A stretch of DNA of 64,000 bases, from the NCBI GenBank assembly GCA_013204985.1, contig JABMLG010000011.1, forward strand, positions 108,232-172,231, given 5' to 3'. The DNA comes from Microbacteriaceae bacterium VKM Ac-2855 (lineage in GTDB: Bacteria; Actinomycetota; Actinomycetes; Actinomycetales; Microbacteriaceae). Below are positions 17,187-25,985 of the stretch, piece by piece. The translations under genes and the position numbers were made by a program. Position 1 is the stretch's first letter, and each line of letters begins with the position of its first letter. Below the pieces are notes generated by a model. It ran no database searches. It was given only the letters and a program-made list of their open reading frames with translations, and was not told where the DNA came from.

Positions 17187-17513
17187 CTAGGCGAGGAACG
17201 CCGCGAGGTCGGCCTCGAGAGCCGGCTTCGGCTTCGCGCCGATGACGGTCTTGACGACCTCGCCCTTCTGGTAGACCTTCATCGCGGGGATCGAAGTGAT
17301 CTGATACTTCGCCGCGGTCTGCGGGTTCTCGTCGACGTTCAGTTTGACGATCTCGATCTTCTCACCGTGCTCGGCCGAGATCTGGTCGAGGATGGGGGCG
17401 ACCATGCGACACGGACCGCACCACTCAGCCCAGAAGTCGACCAGGACGGTCTTCTCCGAGTCGAGGACGTCGGCCTGGAAGCTGGCGTCGGTGACGCTCT
17501 TAGCGTTGGACAT
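17187..17513 (-). CDS. trxA: Thioredoxin
   Basis: 108 residues, standard length. Cytosolic disulfide reductant kept reduced by TrxB. The active site WCGPC is at residues 31-35, with the cis-proline region TSIPAMKVYQKGE. The ATG at 17513 has AAGGAG seven bases upstream. It follows trxB by 11 bases on the same strand, forming a trxB-trxA operon that ends at the parS-containing terminator. Confidence 0.97.
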   Translation of the reverse strand: MSNAKSVTDASFQADVLDSEKTVLVDFWAEWCGPCRMVAPILDQISAEHGEKIEIVKLNVDENPQTAAKYQITSIPAMKVYQKGEVVKTVIGAKPKPALEADLAAFLA

Positions 17514-17524
17514 TCCGATTCTCC

Positions 17525-18511
17525 TTAGTGAGCCGCGTCTGCGAGCTCGGGTTCAGCTTGGGGGCGACCGTCGATCGGCGACGTCTTGTCGTCGAGGGCG
17601 GCCAGGTAGTGCTCCGCGTCGAGCGCGGCGACCGTTCCTGAGGCGGCGGCGGTAACGGCCTGACGGTACGTCGGGTCGATGACGTCGCCCGCGGCGAAAA
17701 CGCCGGGAACGGAGGTCTGGGACGAGCGACCGGTCACCGCGATGGTGCCCTCGCTCGTGAGGTCGAGCTTGCCGTGCACGATGTGGGTGCGAGGATCGTT
17801 GCCGATCGCGATGAAAAGGCCATCGAGTTCGAGCTTCGACTCGTCACCTGTGACGGTGTCGCGGAGCTTCACGCCGTTGACGTGCGATTCGCCCGAGATG
17901 CCGACGACCTCGGAGTTCCACACGAACTCGATCTTCTCGTTGTCGAAGGCGCGCTTCTGCATCACCTTCGAGGCGCGCAGGGTGTCCTTGCGGTGGATGA
18001 CATAGACCTTCGCGGCGTGCTTGGTGAGGAACGTCGCCTCCTCCATGGCGGAATCGCCGCCGCCCACAACGGCGATGGTCTTGCCCTTGAAGAAGAAGCC
18101 GTCGCAGGTGGCGCACCACGACACGCCGTGGCCGGAGAGTCGCTCTTCGTCATGCAGGCCGAGCTTGCGGTAGGCGGAGCCGGTCGCGACCACGACGGTT
18201 CGAGCCTGGACGGACTCACCAGAGCCGAGGTGAATCGTCTTGACATCACCCTCGAGGTCGAGGCTCGTCACGTCGTCGTAGAAGGTCTCGGTGCCGAACT
18301 TCTCGGCTTGAGCCTGCATGTGCATCATGAGCTCCGGGCCCATAACGCCGTCGGGGAAACCGGGGAAGTTCTCGACCTCGGTCGTGTTCATCAGGTCGCC
18401 ACCGATCTCGACGGAGGACGCGACGACGACCGGCTTCAGCTCGGCGCGCGCGGCGTAGATGGCCGCCGTCCAGCCGGCGGGGCCGGATCCGATGATGACG
18501 ATGTCGCGCAC
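17525..18511 (-). CDS. trxB: Thioredoxin-disulfide reductase
   Basis: 328 residues. FAD enzyme that passes electrons from NADPH to thioredoxin. FAD motif GSGPAG is at 8-13, redox-active CATC at 133-136, NADPH motif VGGGDSAMEEA follows, and the C-terminal FAD-binding GVFAAGDVIDPTYRQAVTAAASG is present (quoted in parts: GVFAAGDV, TYRQAVTAAASG). The start is GTG at 18511 with GAGGAG upstream. The C-terminus has about 15 residues beyond the usual end. In related genomes murJ follows trxB region closely; here about 29 kb of other genes separate them. Confidence 0.97.
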   Translation of the reverse strand: MRDIVIIGSGPAGWTAAIYAARAELKPVVVASSVEIGGDLMNTTEVENFPGFPDGVMGPELMMHMQAQAEKFGTETFYDDVTSLDLEGDVKTIHLGSGESVQARTVVVATGSAYRKLGLHDEERLSGHGVSWCATCDGFFFKGKTIAVVGGGDSAMEEATFLTKHAAKVYVIHRKDTLRASKVMQKRAFDNEKIEFVWNSEVVGISGESHVNGVKLRDTVTGDESKLELDGLFIAIGNDPRTHIVHGKLDLTSEGTIAVTGRSSQTSVPGVFAAGDVIDPTYRQAVTAAASGTVAALDAEHYLAALDDKTSPIDGRPQAEPELADAAH

Positions 18512-18690
18512 GATGGCACTCCTCTTGATCGATTCAGATGCGTCGGTTCAGATGCATATGGGAGCCCGGCGACGGTCGCTTGGTACGTTTCCGGGCTCCG
18601 AGGGCTACAACACATCCTAGGTGCGTGGTATTCCGCGCGAACCGGCTTGTGGCACAGCCGAGAACGGCCCGCGGCGGGCATACTTGCGAC

Positions 18691-18984
18691 ATGTCATTCC
18701 AGGCGTATCTCGACAAGGTCGAGGAGAAGACGGGGCTCACCCCGCGGCAGATCGTCGCCCTTGCGCACGAGCGCGGCCTCGACGAACCGGGCGTGAAGGC
18801 GGGCGCGATCGTCGCATGGTTGGCGGAGGATTTCGGTCTCGGTCGCGGACACGCGATGGCGATGGTGCACGTGATCCAGAAGGGTCCGACCATCAGTGAG
18901 AAACACGTCGACAGCGGCGGCACGCACAGTGATGCGTCCACCGAACTGTGGTTGGACGGCAAGGCAACGAACCCGGGCGCCTGA
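18691..18984 (+). CDS. DUF4287 domain protein
   Basis: 97 residues. Small cytosolic protein of unknown function common in actinobacteria. The DUF4287 pattern is visible: MSFQAYLDKVEEKTGLTP, then GAIVAWLAEDFGLGRGHAMA and VHVIQKGP. The ATG at 18691 is preferred over an earlier in-frame start because the upstream residues do not match the family. Divergent from trxB. No hint of function from neighbours. Confidence 0.85.
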   Translation: MSFQAYLDKVEEKTGLTPRQIVALAHERGLDEPGVKAGAIVAWLAEDFGLGRGHAMAMVHVIQKGPTISEKHVDSGGTHSDASTELWLDGKATNPGA

Positions 18985-19110
18985 GGTCGGGTCGGGGTCC
19001 ATCGCACGGTTACCCCGACCCGCTACCGCCTCGAAAGGTGAGGCGATCTCTCTATTATCGTTGCTCACCGGTGCGGATGCAACGCGCCCGGCTGCGTCCG
19101 CTCGCATCCG

Positions 19111-19329
19111 TCATTCGAGTTGGGCGAGGAGATATTCGAGAGCGTCGGGTACGGGCTCCACGGTCGGCGTAGTGATTCGGACACCCCTCGGGTAACGCAT
19201 CTCGAGGTTCGCGGGGGCGACATCGAGGAGCACTGCCGCGACCTCGCGCGAGAGTCGCTTCGCGGAGCACGAGGCGACTCCAACGTGTCGAAGAGACGTC
19301 CACCGCGAATCGGAGCTGAATATTGCTCG
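19111..19329 (-). other. Possible gene remnant in the 18985-19471 gap
   Basis: Within a 487-bp gap, a minus-strand frame of 72 codons without a convincing start ends LRMEYPRGVRITTP-like then ALEYLLAQLE (positions 19111-19170). Its composition is protein-like (REVAAVLLDVAPANLEM), but I recognise no family and it lacks ATG at the expected place. It may be the tail of a decayed gene or chance. Nothing else coding is visible in this gap; the promoter of the next gene lies at its right end. Confidence 0.25.
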
Positions 19330-19471
19330 TTATAGTGACGAGATCACTCGACGTGGCGTCGAGGTCGCCGTGAGACGCCTGCTGCGCCCGAATGGGATTG
19401 CCGATGGGACCGTCCGTGGGTAGCGAACAATCGGAGCGCTCACCGACCATCATTCACGCGATCGGATTCCT

Positions 19472-20806
19472 ATGTCGACCTCTCCACCCCCACCGGGCCC
19501 CGGCTCCTCCTCCGTCCACCGCCGAACCGTCGTGAAGGGAGCGGCCTGGACCGTGCCCGTCATCGCTATGGCTGCCGCAGCCCCCCACGCAGCGGCGTCA
19601 CCGACTGACGTGACGCTCGCCTTCGACCGCAGCTCCTACGCTGTTCCCGCATGCGGGTCCGCACCGGCCATCGTCACCGCGACCGCGAATGGCGTACCGG
19701 CCGCGGGTGTCCCGGTGACGGTCCTCCTCCCCGCGGGAATAACCAGCGGCGGTCAAAGCACGATCACCGGCGTCACCGACGCGCAGGGACGACTGTCCGT
19801 CCCGCTCGACGCCGGCGTGACGGGCGTGAATGCTCAGGTCACGGCGATGGCGGGAAGCGCGACGACCGCGGCCGGCGTTTCGGTCAACCCGAACGCGACC
19901 GGAGCGGAACTGCGGACTCGCAGCGGCAGCACGGACACGCTCACCGCCACGGTTCCCGGCGCAACGGTCGTCAAGGCGGAGTCGAACGGCACCTTCACGA
20001 ACCGCTACGTCCTCGACAGCTCGAAGAACCTCCGCGACTTCAACAACGGCGCTATCGTGGCGACGAATGTCGTGGACTTCGCGCCGTCGCCCGACGTCAA
20101 CGGTGTGCGTTACATCACGACGACGGGCGAGCTCCGCACTCGCGCCGGTAGTACGGACACGCTCATCACGACCGTTCCCGGCGCACGCGTCATCAAGACG
20201 GAGTCGAACAATACGTTCACGAACCGCTACGTCCTCGACAGTTCGGGCAACCTGCACGACTTCAACAACGGCGTTATCGTGGCGACGAATGTCGTGGACT
20301 TCGCGCCGTCGCCCGACGTCAACGGTGTGCGGTACATCACGACGACGGGCGAGCTCCGCACTCGCGCCGGTAGTACGGACACGCTCACCGCCACGGTTCC
20401 CGGCGCAACGGTCGTCAAGACGGAGTCGAACGGCACCCGAACGAACCGCTTCGTCCTCGACAGTTCGGGCAATCTGCACGACTTCAACGACGGCGTTATC
20501 GTGGCGACGAATGTCGTGGACTTCGCGCCGTCGCCCGACGTCAACGGTGTGCGCTACATCACGACGACGGGCGAGCTCCGGACCCGCGCCGGTAGTACGG
20601 ACACGCTCGTCGCGACCGTTCCCGGCGCGCGGGTCATCGAGACGGAGTCGAACAACACGTTCACGAACCGCTTCGTCCTCGACAGTTCGGGCATCCTGCA
20701 CGACTTCAACGACGGCTCCATCGTGGCGACGAATGTCGTCGACTTCGCGCCGTCGCCGGACGCCAATGGCGTGCGCTACATCAAGAGCGCCACGTCATGC
20801 AGCTGA
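19472..20806 (+). CDS. Tat-exported repeat protein, four 74-residue repeats
   Basis: 444 residues. N-terminus carries a twin-arginine signal (HRRTVVKGAAW at 16-26, hydrophobic to about 38, AAAAPHAAAS cleavage region). Residues about 43-140 look like an Ig-like/bacterial Big domain (VTATANGVPAAGVPVTVLL, TDAQGRLSVPLDAG). Then four near-identical repeats occupy 146-219, 220-293, 294-367 and 368-441. Each repeat itself splits into two related halves of about 37 residues (RYITTTGELRTR... and RFVLDSSGNLHDF...), suggesting blades of a beta-propeller-like fold (inference). No anchor is seen, so it is probably secreted. Function unknown. A strong hairpin terminator follows. High DNA identity between copies indicates recent duplication or gene conversion. 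Confidence 0.85.
   Translation: MSTSPPPPGPGSSSVHRRTVVKGAAWTVPVIAMAAAAPHAAASPTDVTLAFDRSSYAVPACGSAPAIVTATANGVPAAGVPVTVLLPAGITSGGQSTITGVTDAQGRLSVPLDAGVTGVNAQVTAMAGSATTAAGVSVNPNATGAELRTRSGSTDTLTATVPGATVVKAESNGTFTNRYVLDSSKNLRDFNNGAIVATNVVDFAPSPDVNGVRYITTTGELRTRAGSTDTLITTVPGARVIKTESNNTFTNRYVLDSSGNLHDFNNGVIVATNVVDFAPSPDVNGVRYITTTGELRTRAGSTDTLTATVPGATVVKTESNGTRTNRFVLDSSGNLHDFNDGVIVATNVVDFAPSPDVNGVRYITTTGELRTRAGSTDTLVATVPGARVIETESNNTFTNRFVLDSSGILHDFNDGSIVATNVVDFAPSPDANGVRYIKSATSCS
19907..20794 (+). repeat. Four direct repeats of 222 bp inside the Tat protein gene
   Basis: Copies begin at 19907, 20129, 20351 and 20573, a constant 222-bp period that keeps frame. Long blocks, for example around the segment coding NVVDFAPSPDVNG, are identical between copies at the DNA level. 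Confidence 0.9.
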
Positions 20807-20822
20807 TCAGCACGTGAACTCT

Positions 20823-20860
20823 GCAGTGGCGGCCCGGTCGAGCATCCGGGCCGCCACTGC
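20823..20860 (+). terminator. Hairpin after the repeat protein gene
   Basis: Perfect 15-base arms (20823-20837 and 20846-20860) around an 8-base loop, 16 bases after the stop codon. GC-rich stem with weak U-content behind it. Confidence 0.7.
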
Positions 20861-21156
20861 TCTCTGCACGCGGTTCCCGAGCCGTGCGCGGCGGGCTGCA
20901 TCGAGTGGATGAGCGGTTCGGCCGCGGTGGCCCGTCCCGGCTTATGCCGACGTTGCCGGCCGCGGTCCAGGGCATCGCCGAGGAGGTGCGTGATCTGAAC
21001 GGATCCATTACCGGGACCGAGTCGTCGGAGTTCTTCCGCGGTGGTCGTGAACCCGGTGGACCTGTTCATCGCGACGATGACCACGGTGACGCATCCCGTC
21101 GCGGCGCCCGTGACGCTCGTCCTGCCGATGCCCACCGCCGGCGCGAGCTCGAGCCG
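20861..21156. other. Intergenic stretch between hairpin and AraC-type gene
   Basis: About 300 bp of convergent intergenic DNA. Short open frames exist on both strands, but none has a family match, a good start or a ribosome binding site. Nothing recognised. Confidence 0.35.
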
Positions 21157-22086
21157 CTAATTCCGATTCGGGAAAGCGTGCGCCGAAATGCGGGCATGGG
21201 CGTTGATGGCCCGTCGCATCGCAGCGGGACTTGCGAAACCATTTCGCGCAGCCAGGCCCGCCAATTCTTCGCCACCGGTGGCTCCGGAGACCACGAGTTG
21301 GGTTCGTGCGCTTATCGCCCGAAGCTCGCGAAGCAGCTTCATCGGTGACGATCCGGCTGACGCGAATGCCCGGTAGAGGTGAGCCCTCGACACGCCGAGT
21401 TCACTCGCAATGGCGTTCGCGTCGAGGGAGGACCGATGAAGGTTGTCCTCCATGAAGACGGTAGCTCTTTGAAAGAGCGACCACTCGGCCGACGATCCCG
21501 TCGGCGCCACGTTCCCACCCTCGAGAAGGAGTGCGGCCAAAGTGGACTCCACAGCGGCGCGAAGCGCTCCGAACCCGACAGAACTCGGCTCGATCGACGA
21601 TCCGAGGATCGCGGTGAGGAGTGCAAGCATCACTCGAACGTATTCCGGATCCGCGGTGATGACTGCGCCCTCGTGAAGAGTGGAAGCCCGATGCACTGCG
21701 AGGCGATCCCAACTCGACTGGATGTCTATCAACGCGATCGGTCGTGCACTCGAGAGCCGGTGCTCCTGCGGTCCACTTCGGAGAAGCATCATGCCCGAGT
21801 CGACGTCCACCGGCGCAGAACCCACCCGAGTCACCTGCGCCGCGCCGTCGATGACGTACGTCGCGCCGACCCACGGGCCCGAAGCCGGGGTGGACTTCAT
21901 GGTCAGGTCCAACGAAGTGAACCAGTATCGCGAGACAGCGAACCCATCGGTGACGATCTCATCCCCGAACATAATGGTGGATTCGACGATGTTCGCAGCA
22001 CTCCAGCAACGGCTCTCCAGCCACTGACGAACGCGTTCTCCTCGCAACGAGATCTTGTGTGCAACTCGATAATCTGAGGCCTTCAC
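21157..22086 (-). CDS. AraC-family transcriptional regulator
   Basis: 309 residues from GTG 22086, chosen because GGAGG lies nine bases upstream and the in-frame sequence further upstream is arginine-rich and not protein-like. The C-terminal 100 residues form a double helix-turn-helix of the AraC type (LDANAIASELGVSRAHLYRAF, then GATGGEELAGLAARNGFASP and MRRAINAHARIS, which departs from the strict second-helix consensus). The N-terminal two thirds resemble the AraC-binding-like sensing domain (AVSRYWFTSLDL, MLLRSGPQEHRLS). Its target is unclear; no catabolic gene is adjacent on the same strand. Lower GC than surroundings upstream. Confidence 0.8.
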   Translation of the reverse strand: MKASDYRVAHKISLRGERVRQWLESRCWSAANIVESTIMFGDEIVTDGFAVSRYWFTSLDLTMKSTPASGPWVGATYVIDGAAQVTRVGSAPVDVDSGMMLLRSGPQEHRLSSARPIALIDIQSSWDRLAVHRASTLHEGAVITADPEYVRVMLALLTAILGSSIEPSSVGFGALRAAVESTLAALLLEGGNVAPTGSSAEWSLFQRATVFMEDNLHRSSLDANAIASELGVSRAHLYRAFASAGSSPMKLLRELRAISARTQLVVSGATGGEELAGLAARNGFASPAAMRRAINAHARISAHAFPNRN

Positions 22087-22510
22087 GGGGCGCAACCTCC
22101 ACCACCATTTCACTCGGAAATTGTGAGTATTCTGCAGAGGTCGCCGCCCCGTCGCTCGCGTCTCGCGATAACGCGACCAAAATCTCATCGACCCTCTGTG
22201 TCGGATCGAGAGAAGTTCATTTTGCAGAAAGGCCCGACAGCGTCTCATAAACGAGCGAAGCGAGCAAGCCGTTTTTCATCTCCACGTTTTGGTCAAAATT
22301 ACTGCATGAAGGTCAGCTCGTCGATGGATGAACGCCGCATTCCCGCAGGGTGTGCACAGAGTGGTGCGTGGTTGGATGCTCCGGCGATCTCTGTCTGAAA
22401 TACTCAACACCTGTGGTGCTAGCCGCCAGTACTGCTCGGCCGAGCACTGCCCGAAGCATTCACTCCCATCGAGCGCGCAATTCGTCGAAACAGCAGAAAG
22501 CGAGGCGCAT
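22087..22510. promoter_or_regulatory. AT-richer divergent intergenic region
   Basis: 424 bp between the AraC-type gene and a small downstream gene, visibly richer in A/T than the surrounding DNA (for example TTTTTCATCTCCACGTTTTG near 22272). Likely holds promoters in both directions. No gene recognised; no operator palindrome stands out. Confidence 0.4.
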
Positions 22511-22708
22511 GTGAACACCGTCTGGGTCCTGGTCCGGCGCCCCATACTCGGGGGCGATCCAGAGATTGTGGGTGCATTCCGCGACGACACGGCGCTCTAC
22601 GAAGCGGCGCGCACATGGCGTGAGAAGTCGGTCGTCAACTCAGCTGATTTTCTCACCGCGCAGTCCTGGGTGGATACGCAGCTCACCGCCGAGGTTGCCG
22701 TCAGCTGA
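22511..22708 (+). CDS. Small hypothetical protein
   Basis: 65 residues starting at GTG 22511 with a GCGAGG-type site upstream: VNTVWVLVRRPILGGDPEIV. Composition is soluble and protein-like (EAARTWREKSVVNSADFL, TAQSWVDTQL). No family recognised. It converges with the dienelactone hydrolase-like gene 19 bases away. The frame continues upstream to an ATG at 22328, but those residues do not look coding. Confidence 0.55.
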   Translation: MNTVWVLVRRPILGGDPEIVGAFRDDTALYEAARTWREKSVVNSADFLTAQSWVDTQLTAEVAVS

Positions 22709-22727
22709 GCATCCGTCGCCGACGAGG

Positions 22728-23300
22728 TCAGCGAGAGTCGACGAACGAGAGAACGCGCTCAAGCAACAGTTCGGTCGCTGGGCCGTCGAAGCCGGGAAGG
22801 CTGTCGTCGACGAAGAGGTGCTGCTCCCCGGGGTACAGGAAGAGTTCCGCGCCGACGGATGCGACCAGACCCTCCGCCGTCTCCGAGTCCCCTTCGGTCG
22901 TGAACAGCGGGTCGGCTGTCATCGCGTGGATCTGCAGGGGAACGGCGGTCGGCCAGACATCGCCGAAAGCATCGCCCGGCACGACGGACGACACCGCGAC
23001 GACGCCGAGCGCGTCCGGTCTCGTCTGCGCGAGCATCTGCGCCGGCAGCACGCCCAGCGAGAAGCCGATGTACACCACATCGGCGGGGAGTGCGGTTGCA
23101 GCGGCGCGGCCGCGGTCGACGACGGTGTCGAACCCGATCTCCTCCACGTGCGCGATTCCGGCGTCGAGGGAGTCGAAGCTCGCACCCTCGTACAGGTCGG
23201 GCGTGTACACGGTGTGGCCGGCGGAGCGGATCCGCTCGGCGAAGGCGAGAACCCCTGGAGTGAGTCCTTGAGCGTGGTGGAAGAGCACGACAGAGGCCAT
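22728..23300 (-). CDS. Dienelactone hydrolase family protein
   Basis: 190 residues, alpha/beta-hydrolase fold. Classical members open dienelactones from aromatic breakdown; many relatives have unknown esterase roles. Nucleophile motif GFSLG at 79-83 has serine where true dienelactone hydrolases have cysteine; the acid is probably D130 (TADPLF) and the histidine H161 (GEQHLF). The start is shared with a divergent LacI gene only 68 bases away, so the palindromic operator at 23341 may influence both. Substrate unknown. Confidence 0.85.
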   Translation of the reverse strand: MASVVLFHHAQGLTPGVLAFAERIRSAGHTVYTPDLYEGASFDSLDAGIAHVEEIGFDTVVDRGRAAATALPADVVYIGFSLGVLPAQMLAQTRPDALGVVAVSSVVPGDAFGDVWPTAVPLQIHAMTADPLFTTEGDSETAEGLVASVGAELFLYPGEQHLFVDDSLPGFDGPATELLLERVLSFVDSR

Positions 23301-23340
23301 GCGTGAAGGCTACGCGTTGTCGGCGCGGACCAGCCACTAT

Positions 23341-23354
23341 CGTTACCGGTAACG
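23341..23354. promoter_or_regulatory. LacI-type operator, copy 1
   Basis: Perfect 14-bp palindrome CGTTACCGGTAACG, 14 bases before the lacI-type ATG at 23369. The identical word recurs at 24586-24599 in front of the ABC transporter operon, so the regulator probably represses itself and the operon. Confidence 0.88.
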
Positions 23355-23368
23355 GGTTGGAGGGTGCG

Positions 23369-24376
23369 ATGGTGGATGAGTCTCCCACGCGGGCCGCAAC
23401 CATCTACGACGTCGCCCGCCTCGCGGGAGTGTCGCACCAGACGGTCTCGCGCTTCCTCACGGGCACCGGCGGAATCCGCCCCGCGAACCGGATCCGGGTC
23501 GAGGACGCGTTGCGCACGCTCAACTACCGCACCAACAACACGGCGCGATCGCTGGCCACACGGCGCACGCACCGCCTCGGTGCGCTGGTCTATGAGCTGT
23601 CCGGAACGGGCCCCGGTAAGACGATGCAGGGCGCGAGCGACGCGGCTCGACGGGCCGGCTACTCGCTCGACATCGTGAGCCTGGACCCGCTGAACGATCT
23701 CGAGCTGACCGAGGCGCTCGACGTGCTCAACAACCGCGACCTCGAGGGCATCCTCGCGACGGCGCCGACGGATGCGATCGACACTGCGCTGCGGGAGCTG
23801 CACGTGTCGGTGCCGATCTTCGTCGATCGCGGCGCGGAGGTGCATGCCGATGCGGCTCTGCCGACGACGGGGCCGCACGCCGCGATGCAGCATTTGATCG
23901 ATCTCGGTCACCGCCGTATCGCACATCTGGCCGGGCCGGATCGCTGGACTTCGGCGCGCATCCGTGCGGACGCCTATCGCGCCAGCATCGCGCAGGCCGG
24001 GGTGGCTCAGCTGCCGATCCGTGCGGGGGACTGGTCAGCGCGCTCGGGCTACGCGGCGGCCCCGGCCATCTTCGAATCGGATCCGACCGCGGTGTTCGCC
24101 GCCAACGACCGCATGGCGCTCGGCTTGATGCTGTGGCTGCACGACAACGGACGGCGGATTCCGGAGGACGTCAGCGTCGTCGGCTTCGACGACGTAGCCG
24201 AGGCCGAGTTCTTCCATCCGCCGCTGACGACGATCCGCCAGGACTTCGACGCGATGGGTCGCGCGGCCGCGGAGACGTTGATCGCGATGATCGAGCATCC
24301 CGGTTCGGAGCCCGCCGTCGGCTACCCGGTACCCGAGCTGATCGTGCGCGCGTCGACGGCACCGCCCCGGGTCTGA
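23369..24376 (+). CDS. LacI-family transcriptional regulator of the downstream ABC operon
   Basis: 335 residues. The N-terminal helix-turn-helix reads ATIYDVARLAGVSHQTVSRF (residues about 9-28) with the hinge helix NTARSLATRR; a periplasmic-binding-like ligand domain follows (GALVYELSGTGPG to VIVRAS-type end LIVRASTAPPRV). Start ATG 23369 has GGAGGG five bases upstream; the frame is open earlier but that would swallow the operator. It is followed by a palindromic repeat and then the transporter operon, both flanked by the same operator. The inducer is unknown, probably a sugar or sugar acid. Confidence 0.93.
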   Translation: MVDESPTRAATIYDVARLAGVSHQTVSRFLTGTGGIRPANRIRVEDALRTLNYRTNNTARSLATRRTHRLGALVYELSGTGPGKTMQGASDAARRAGYSLDIVSLDPLNDLELTEALDVLNNRDLEGILATAPTDAIDTALRELHVSVPIFVDRGAEVHADAALPTTGPHAAMQHLIDLGHRRIAHLAGPDRWTSARIRADAYRASIAQAGVAQLPIRAGDWSARSGYAAAPAIFESDPTAVFAANDRMALGLMLWLHDNGRRIPEDVSVVGFDDVAEAEFFHPPLTTIRQDFDAMGRAAAETLIAMIEHPGSEPAVGYPVPELIVRASTAPPRV

Positions 24377-24395
24377 CGGTTCCCGCGAGGCTCCC

Positions 24396-24466
24396 GCGAG
24401 GGACCCGCCCTGTGCGCCCGGGACCCGCCCGGAGGGGGTCCGACGCGCACAGGAGGGGTCCCTCGC
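24396..24466. repeat. Dispersed palindromic element, copy A
   Basis: 71-bp imperfect palindrome with outer arms GCGAGGGACCC / GGGTCCCTCGC-like and inner TGTGCGC / GCGCACA. Same orientation as copy at 31334; inverted relative to copies at 57967 and 58704. Located 20 bases after the lacI-type stop. Confidence 0.85.
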
Positions 24467-24585
24467 AGGAAGGGGGTGGGGCGCCAGGCCGGTGGCCTGG
24501 CGATGCGCCGCGCAGAAACGTGAGCGGTAACGAATTGCCTCTTGCGCATCCGCACGGCCTCGATTTAGTCTGGCCGCACGCCAAT

Positions 24586-24599
24586 CGTTACCGGTAACG
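24586..24599. promoter_or_regulatory. LacI-type operator, copy 2
   Basis: Perfect CGTTACCGGTAACG, 64 bases before the substrate-binding protein gene. A half site CGGTAACG is at 24525-24532. Identical to the operator before the lacI-type gene. Confidence 0.88.
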
Positions 24600-24662
24600 T
24601 TTCGAGCCGGTGGCGCATCCGACTGCAGTGCTGCAGACCCACACCTAGGGAAGAAACCACAG

Positions 24663-25985
24663 ATGAGAACGAAGAAGTTCCAGCGTCCCCTCGCGGCCGT
24701 GGCGGCCCTCGCCGCGTCGGCCCTCCTCCTCGCCGGCTGCGCGGGCGGCAGCGACACGGCGGCCGAAACGGCCGCCACCCCCGACGGCCCCATCACCCTC
24801 GAATACTGGTCGTGGGCCCCGAACATCGAGAAGATCGTGGCGGTCTGGAACGAGTCGCATCCCGACATCCAGGTCAACGTCAACACCTCGACCGGTAGCG
24901 GCGAGATCGTCGCCAAGCTGGGCGCCGCGAAGCAGGCCGGCACGATGCCCGACCTCTCGAACACGACCTACGAGAACCTGCCGAACCTGATCACGAGCGG
25001 CATCGCCTCCGATGTGAGCGCGGTGATGGGCGACCGCAAGGACGAGACGGCGGCACCCGCCTGGAACATGACCACCTTCGACGGTGTGAACTATGCGGTG
25101 CCGCAGGGCACAGCCCCGATGTTCCTCTACTACCGCACCGACATCTTCGAGGCGAACGGTCTCACCGTGCCGACGACGTGGGATGAGTACGCGGCGACAG
25201 CGCGGGCGCTGCACGCGGCGGATCCGTCGAAGTACCTCGCGACCTTCCCCGCGAACGACGCGCAGCTGTTCGCCGGCCTCAGCCAGCAGGCCGGCGCCGA
25301 ATGGTGGTCGCAGGAGGACGGCACGTGGAGCGTCGACATCGACGACGCCGCGAGCCAGAAGGTGGCCACGTTCTGGCAGGGTCTCGTCGACGACGGCAGC
25401 CTGGCCACCCTCAAGACCTTCACGCCCGAGTGGCAGGCGGCCTTGGCCGACGGCACGCTCGCCAGCTGGCTCGGGGCGGTCTGGACCCCGCCGCTGCTGC
25501 TCAACAACGCACCGGACACCGTAGGCAAGTGGGCCGCGGTGCAGATCCCGCAGTGGACCCCGTCCGACCCGAGCTCCGGAGTGCTCGGCGGTAGCGGCAC
25601 GATCGTCACGACCGGTGCGAAGTACCCGGAGCAGGCGCAGGAGTTCGCCCTGTGGCTGAACACCTCGACCGAGTCGCTGCAGGCCTACGTGGAGTACGCC
25701 AGCATCTGGCCGGCCGCGCTCGACGGCCGCGAGCTGCCCGAACTCCAGATGCCCCCGGCGTTGCTGCCGAACCAGCCCGATTTCTACGCCACGGCGAACG
25801 AGATCGACGACATCACGGCCACGGTGACCTGGGGCCCGAACGTCTCGGTCGCCTACGACGCCTTCAACAACGCCTTCAGCGCCGCGGTGAACGAGAAGGG
25901 CAGCTTCACGGATGCGCTGGCCACCGTGCAGGAGGCGACCGTCGCAGACCTCGAGAAGTCCGGCTACGAGGTCGCGCCGGAATGA
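24663..25985 (+). CDS. ABC sugar transporter substrate-binding lipoprotein
   Basis: 440 residues, family 1 extracellular solute-binding protein. Lipoprotein signal with lipobox LLAGC, acylated Cys26. Typical features include ITLEYWSWAPNIEKIVAVW, VPTTWDEYAATARAL and the C-terminal EATVADLEKSGY. It captures an oligosaccharide or sugar derivative outside the membrane for the two permeases that follow. No ATPase gene is in the operon; a shared MsiK/MsmX-like ATPase elsewhere is likely (inference). The stop overlaps the first permease start by four bases. Confidence 0.92.
   Translation: MRTKKFQRPLAAVAALAASALLLAGCAGGSDTAAETAATPDGPITLEYWSWAPNIEKIVAVWNESHPDIQVNVNTSTGSGEIVAKLGAAKQAGTMPDLSNTTYENLPNLITSGIASDVSAVMGDRKDETAAPAWNMTTFDGVNYAVPQGTAPMFLYYRTDIFEANGLTVPTTWDEYAATARALHAADPSKYLATFPANDAQLFAGLSQQAGAEWWSQEDGTWSVDIDDAASQKVATFWQGLVDDGSLATLKTFTPEWQAALADGTLASWLGAVWTPPLLLNNAPDTVGKWAAVQIPQWTPSDPSSGVLGGSGTIVTTGAKYPEQAQEFALWLNTSTESLQAYVEYASIWPAALDGRELPELQMPPALLPNQPDFYATANEIDDITATVTWGPNVSVAYDAFNNAFSAAVNEKGSFTDALATVQEATVADLEKSGYEVAPE

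Noticed and set aside
20884..21348. Plus-strand frame of 154 codons between the repeat protein and AraC gene
   Set aside because: Overlaps the AraC-type gene on the other strand and has low-complexity D/R/G composition.
23303..23368. Earlier GTG start for the first LacI regulator
   Set aside because: It would place the operator inside the coding region; ATG 23369 has a good GGAGGG site and the normal LacI N-terminus.
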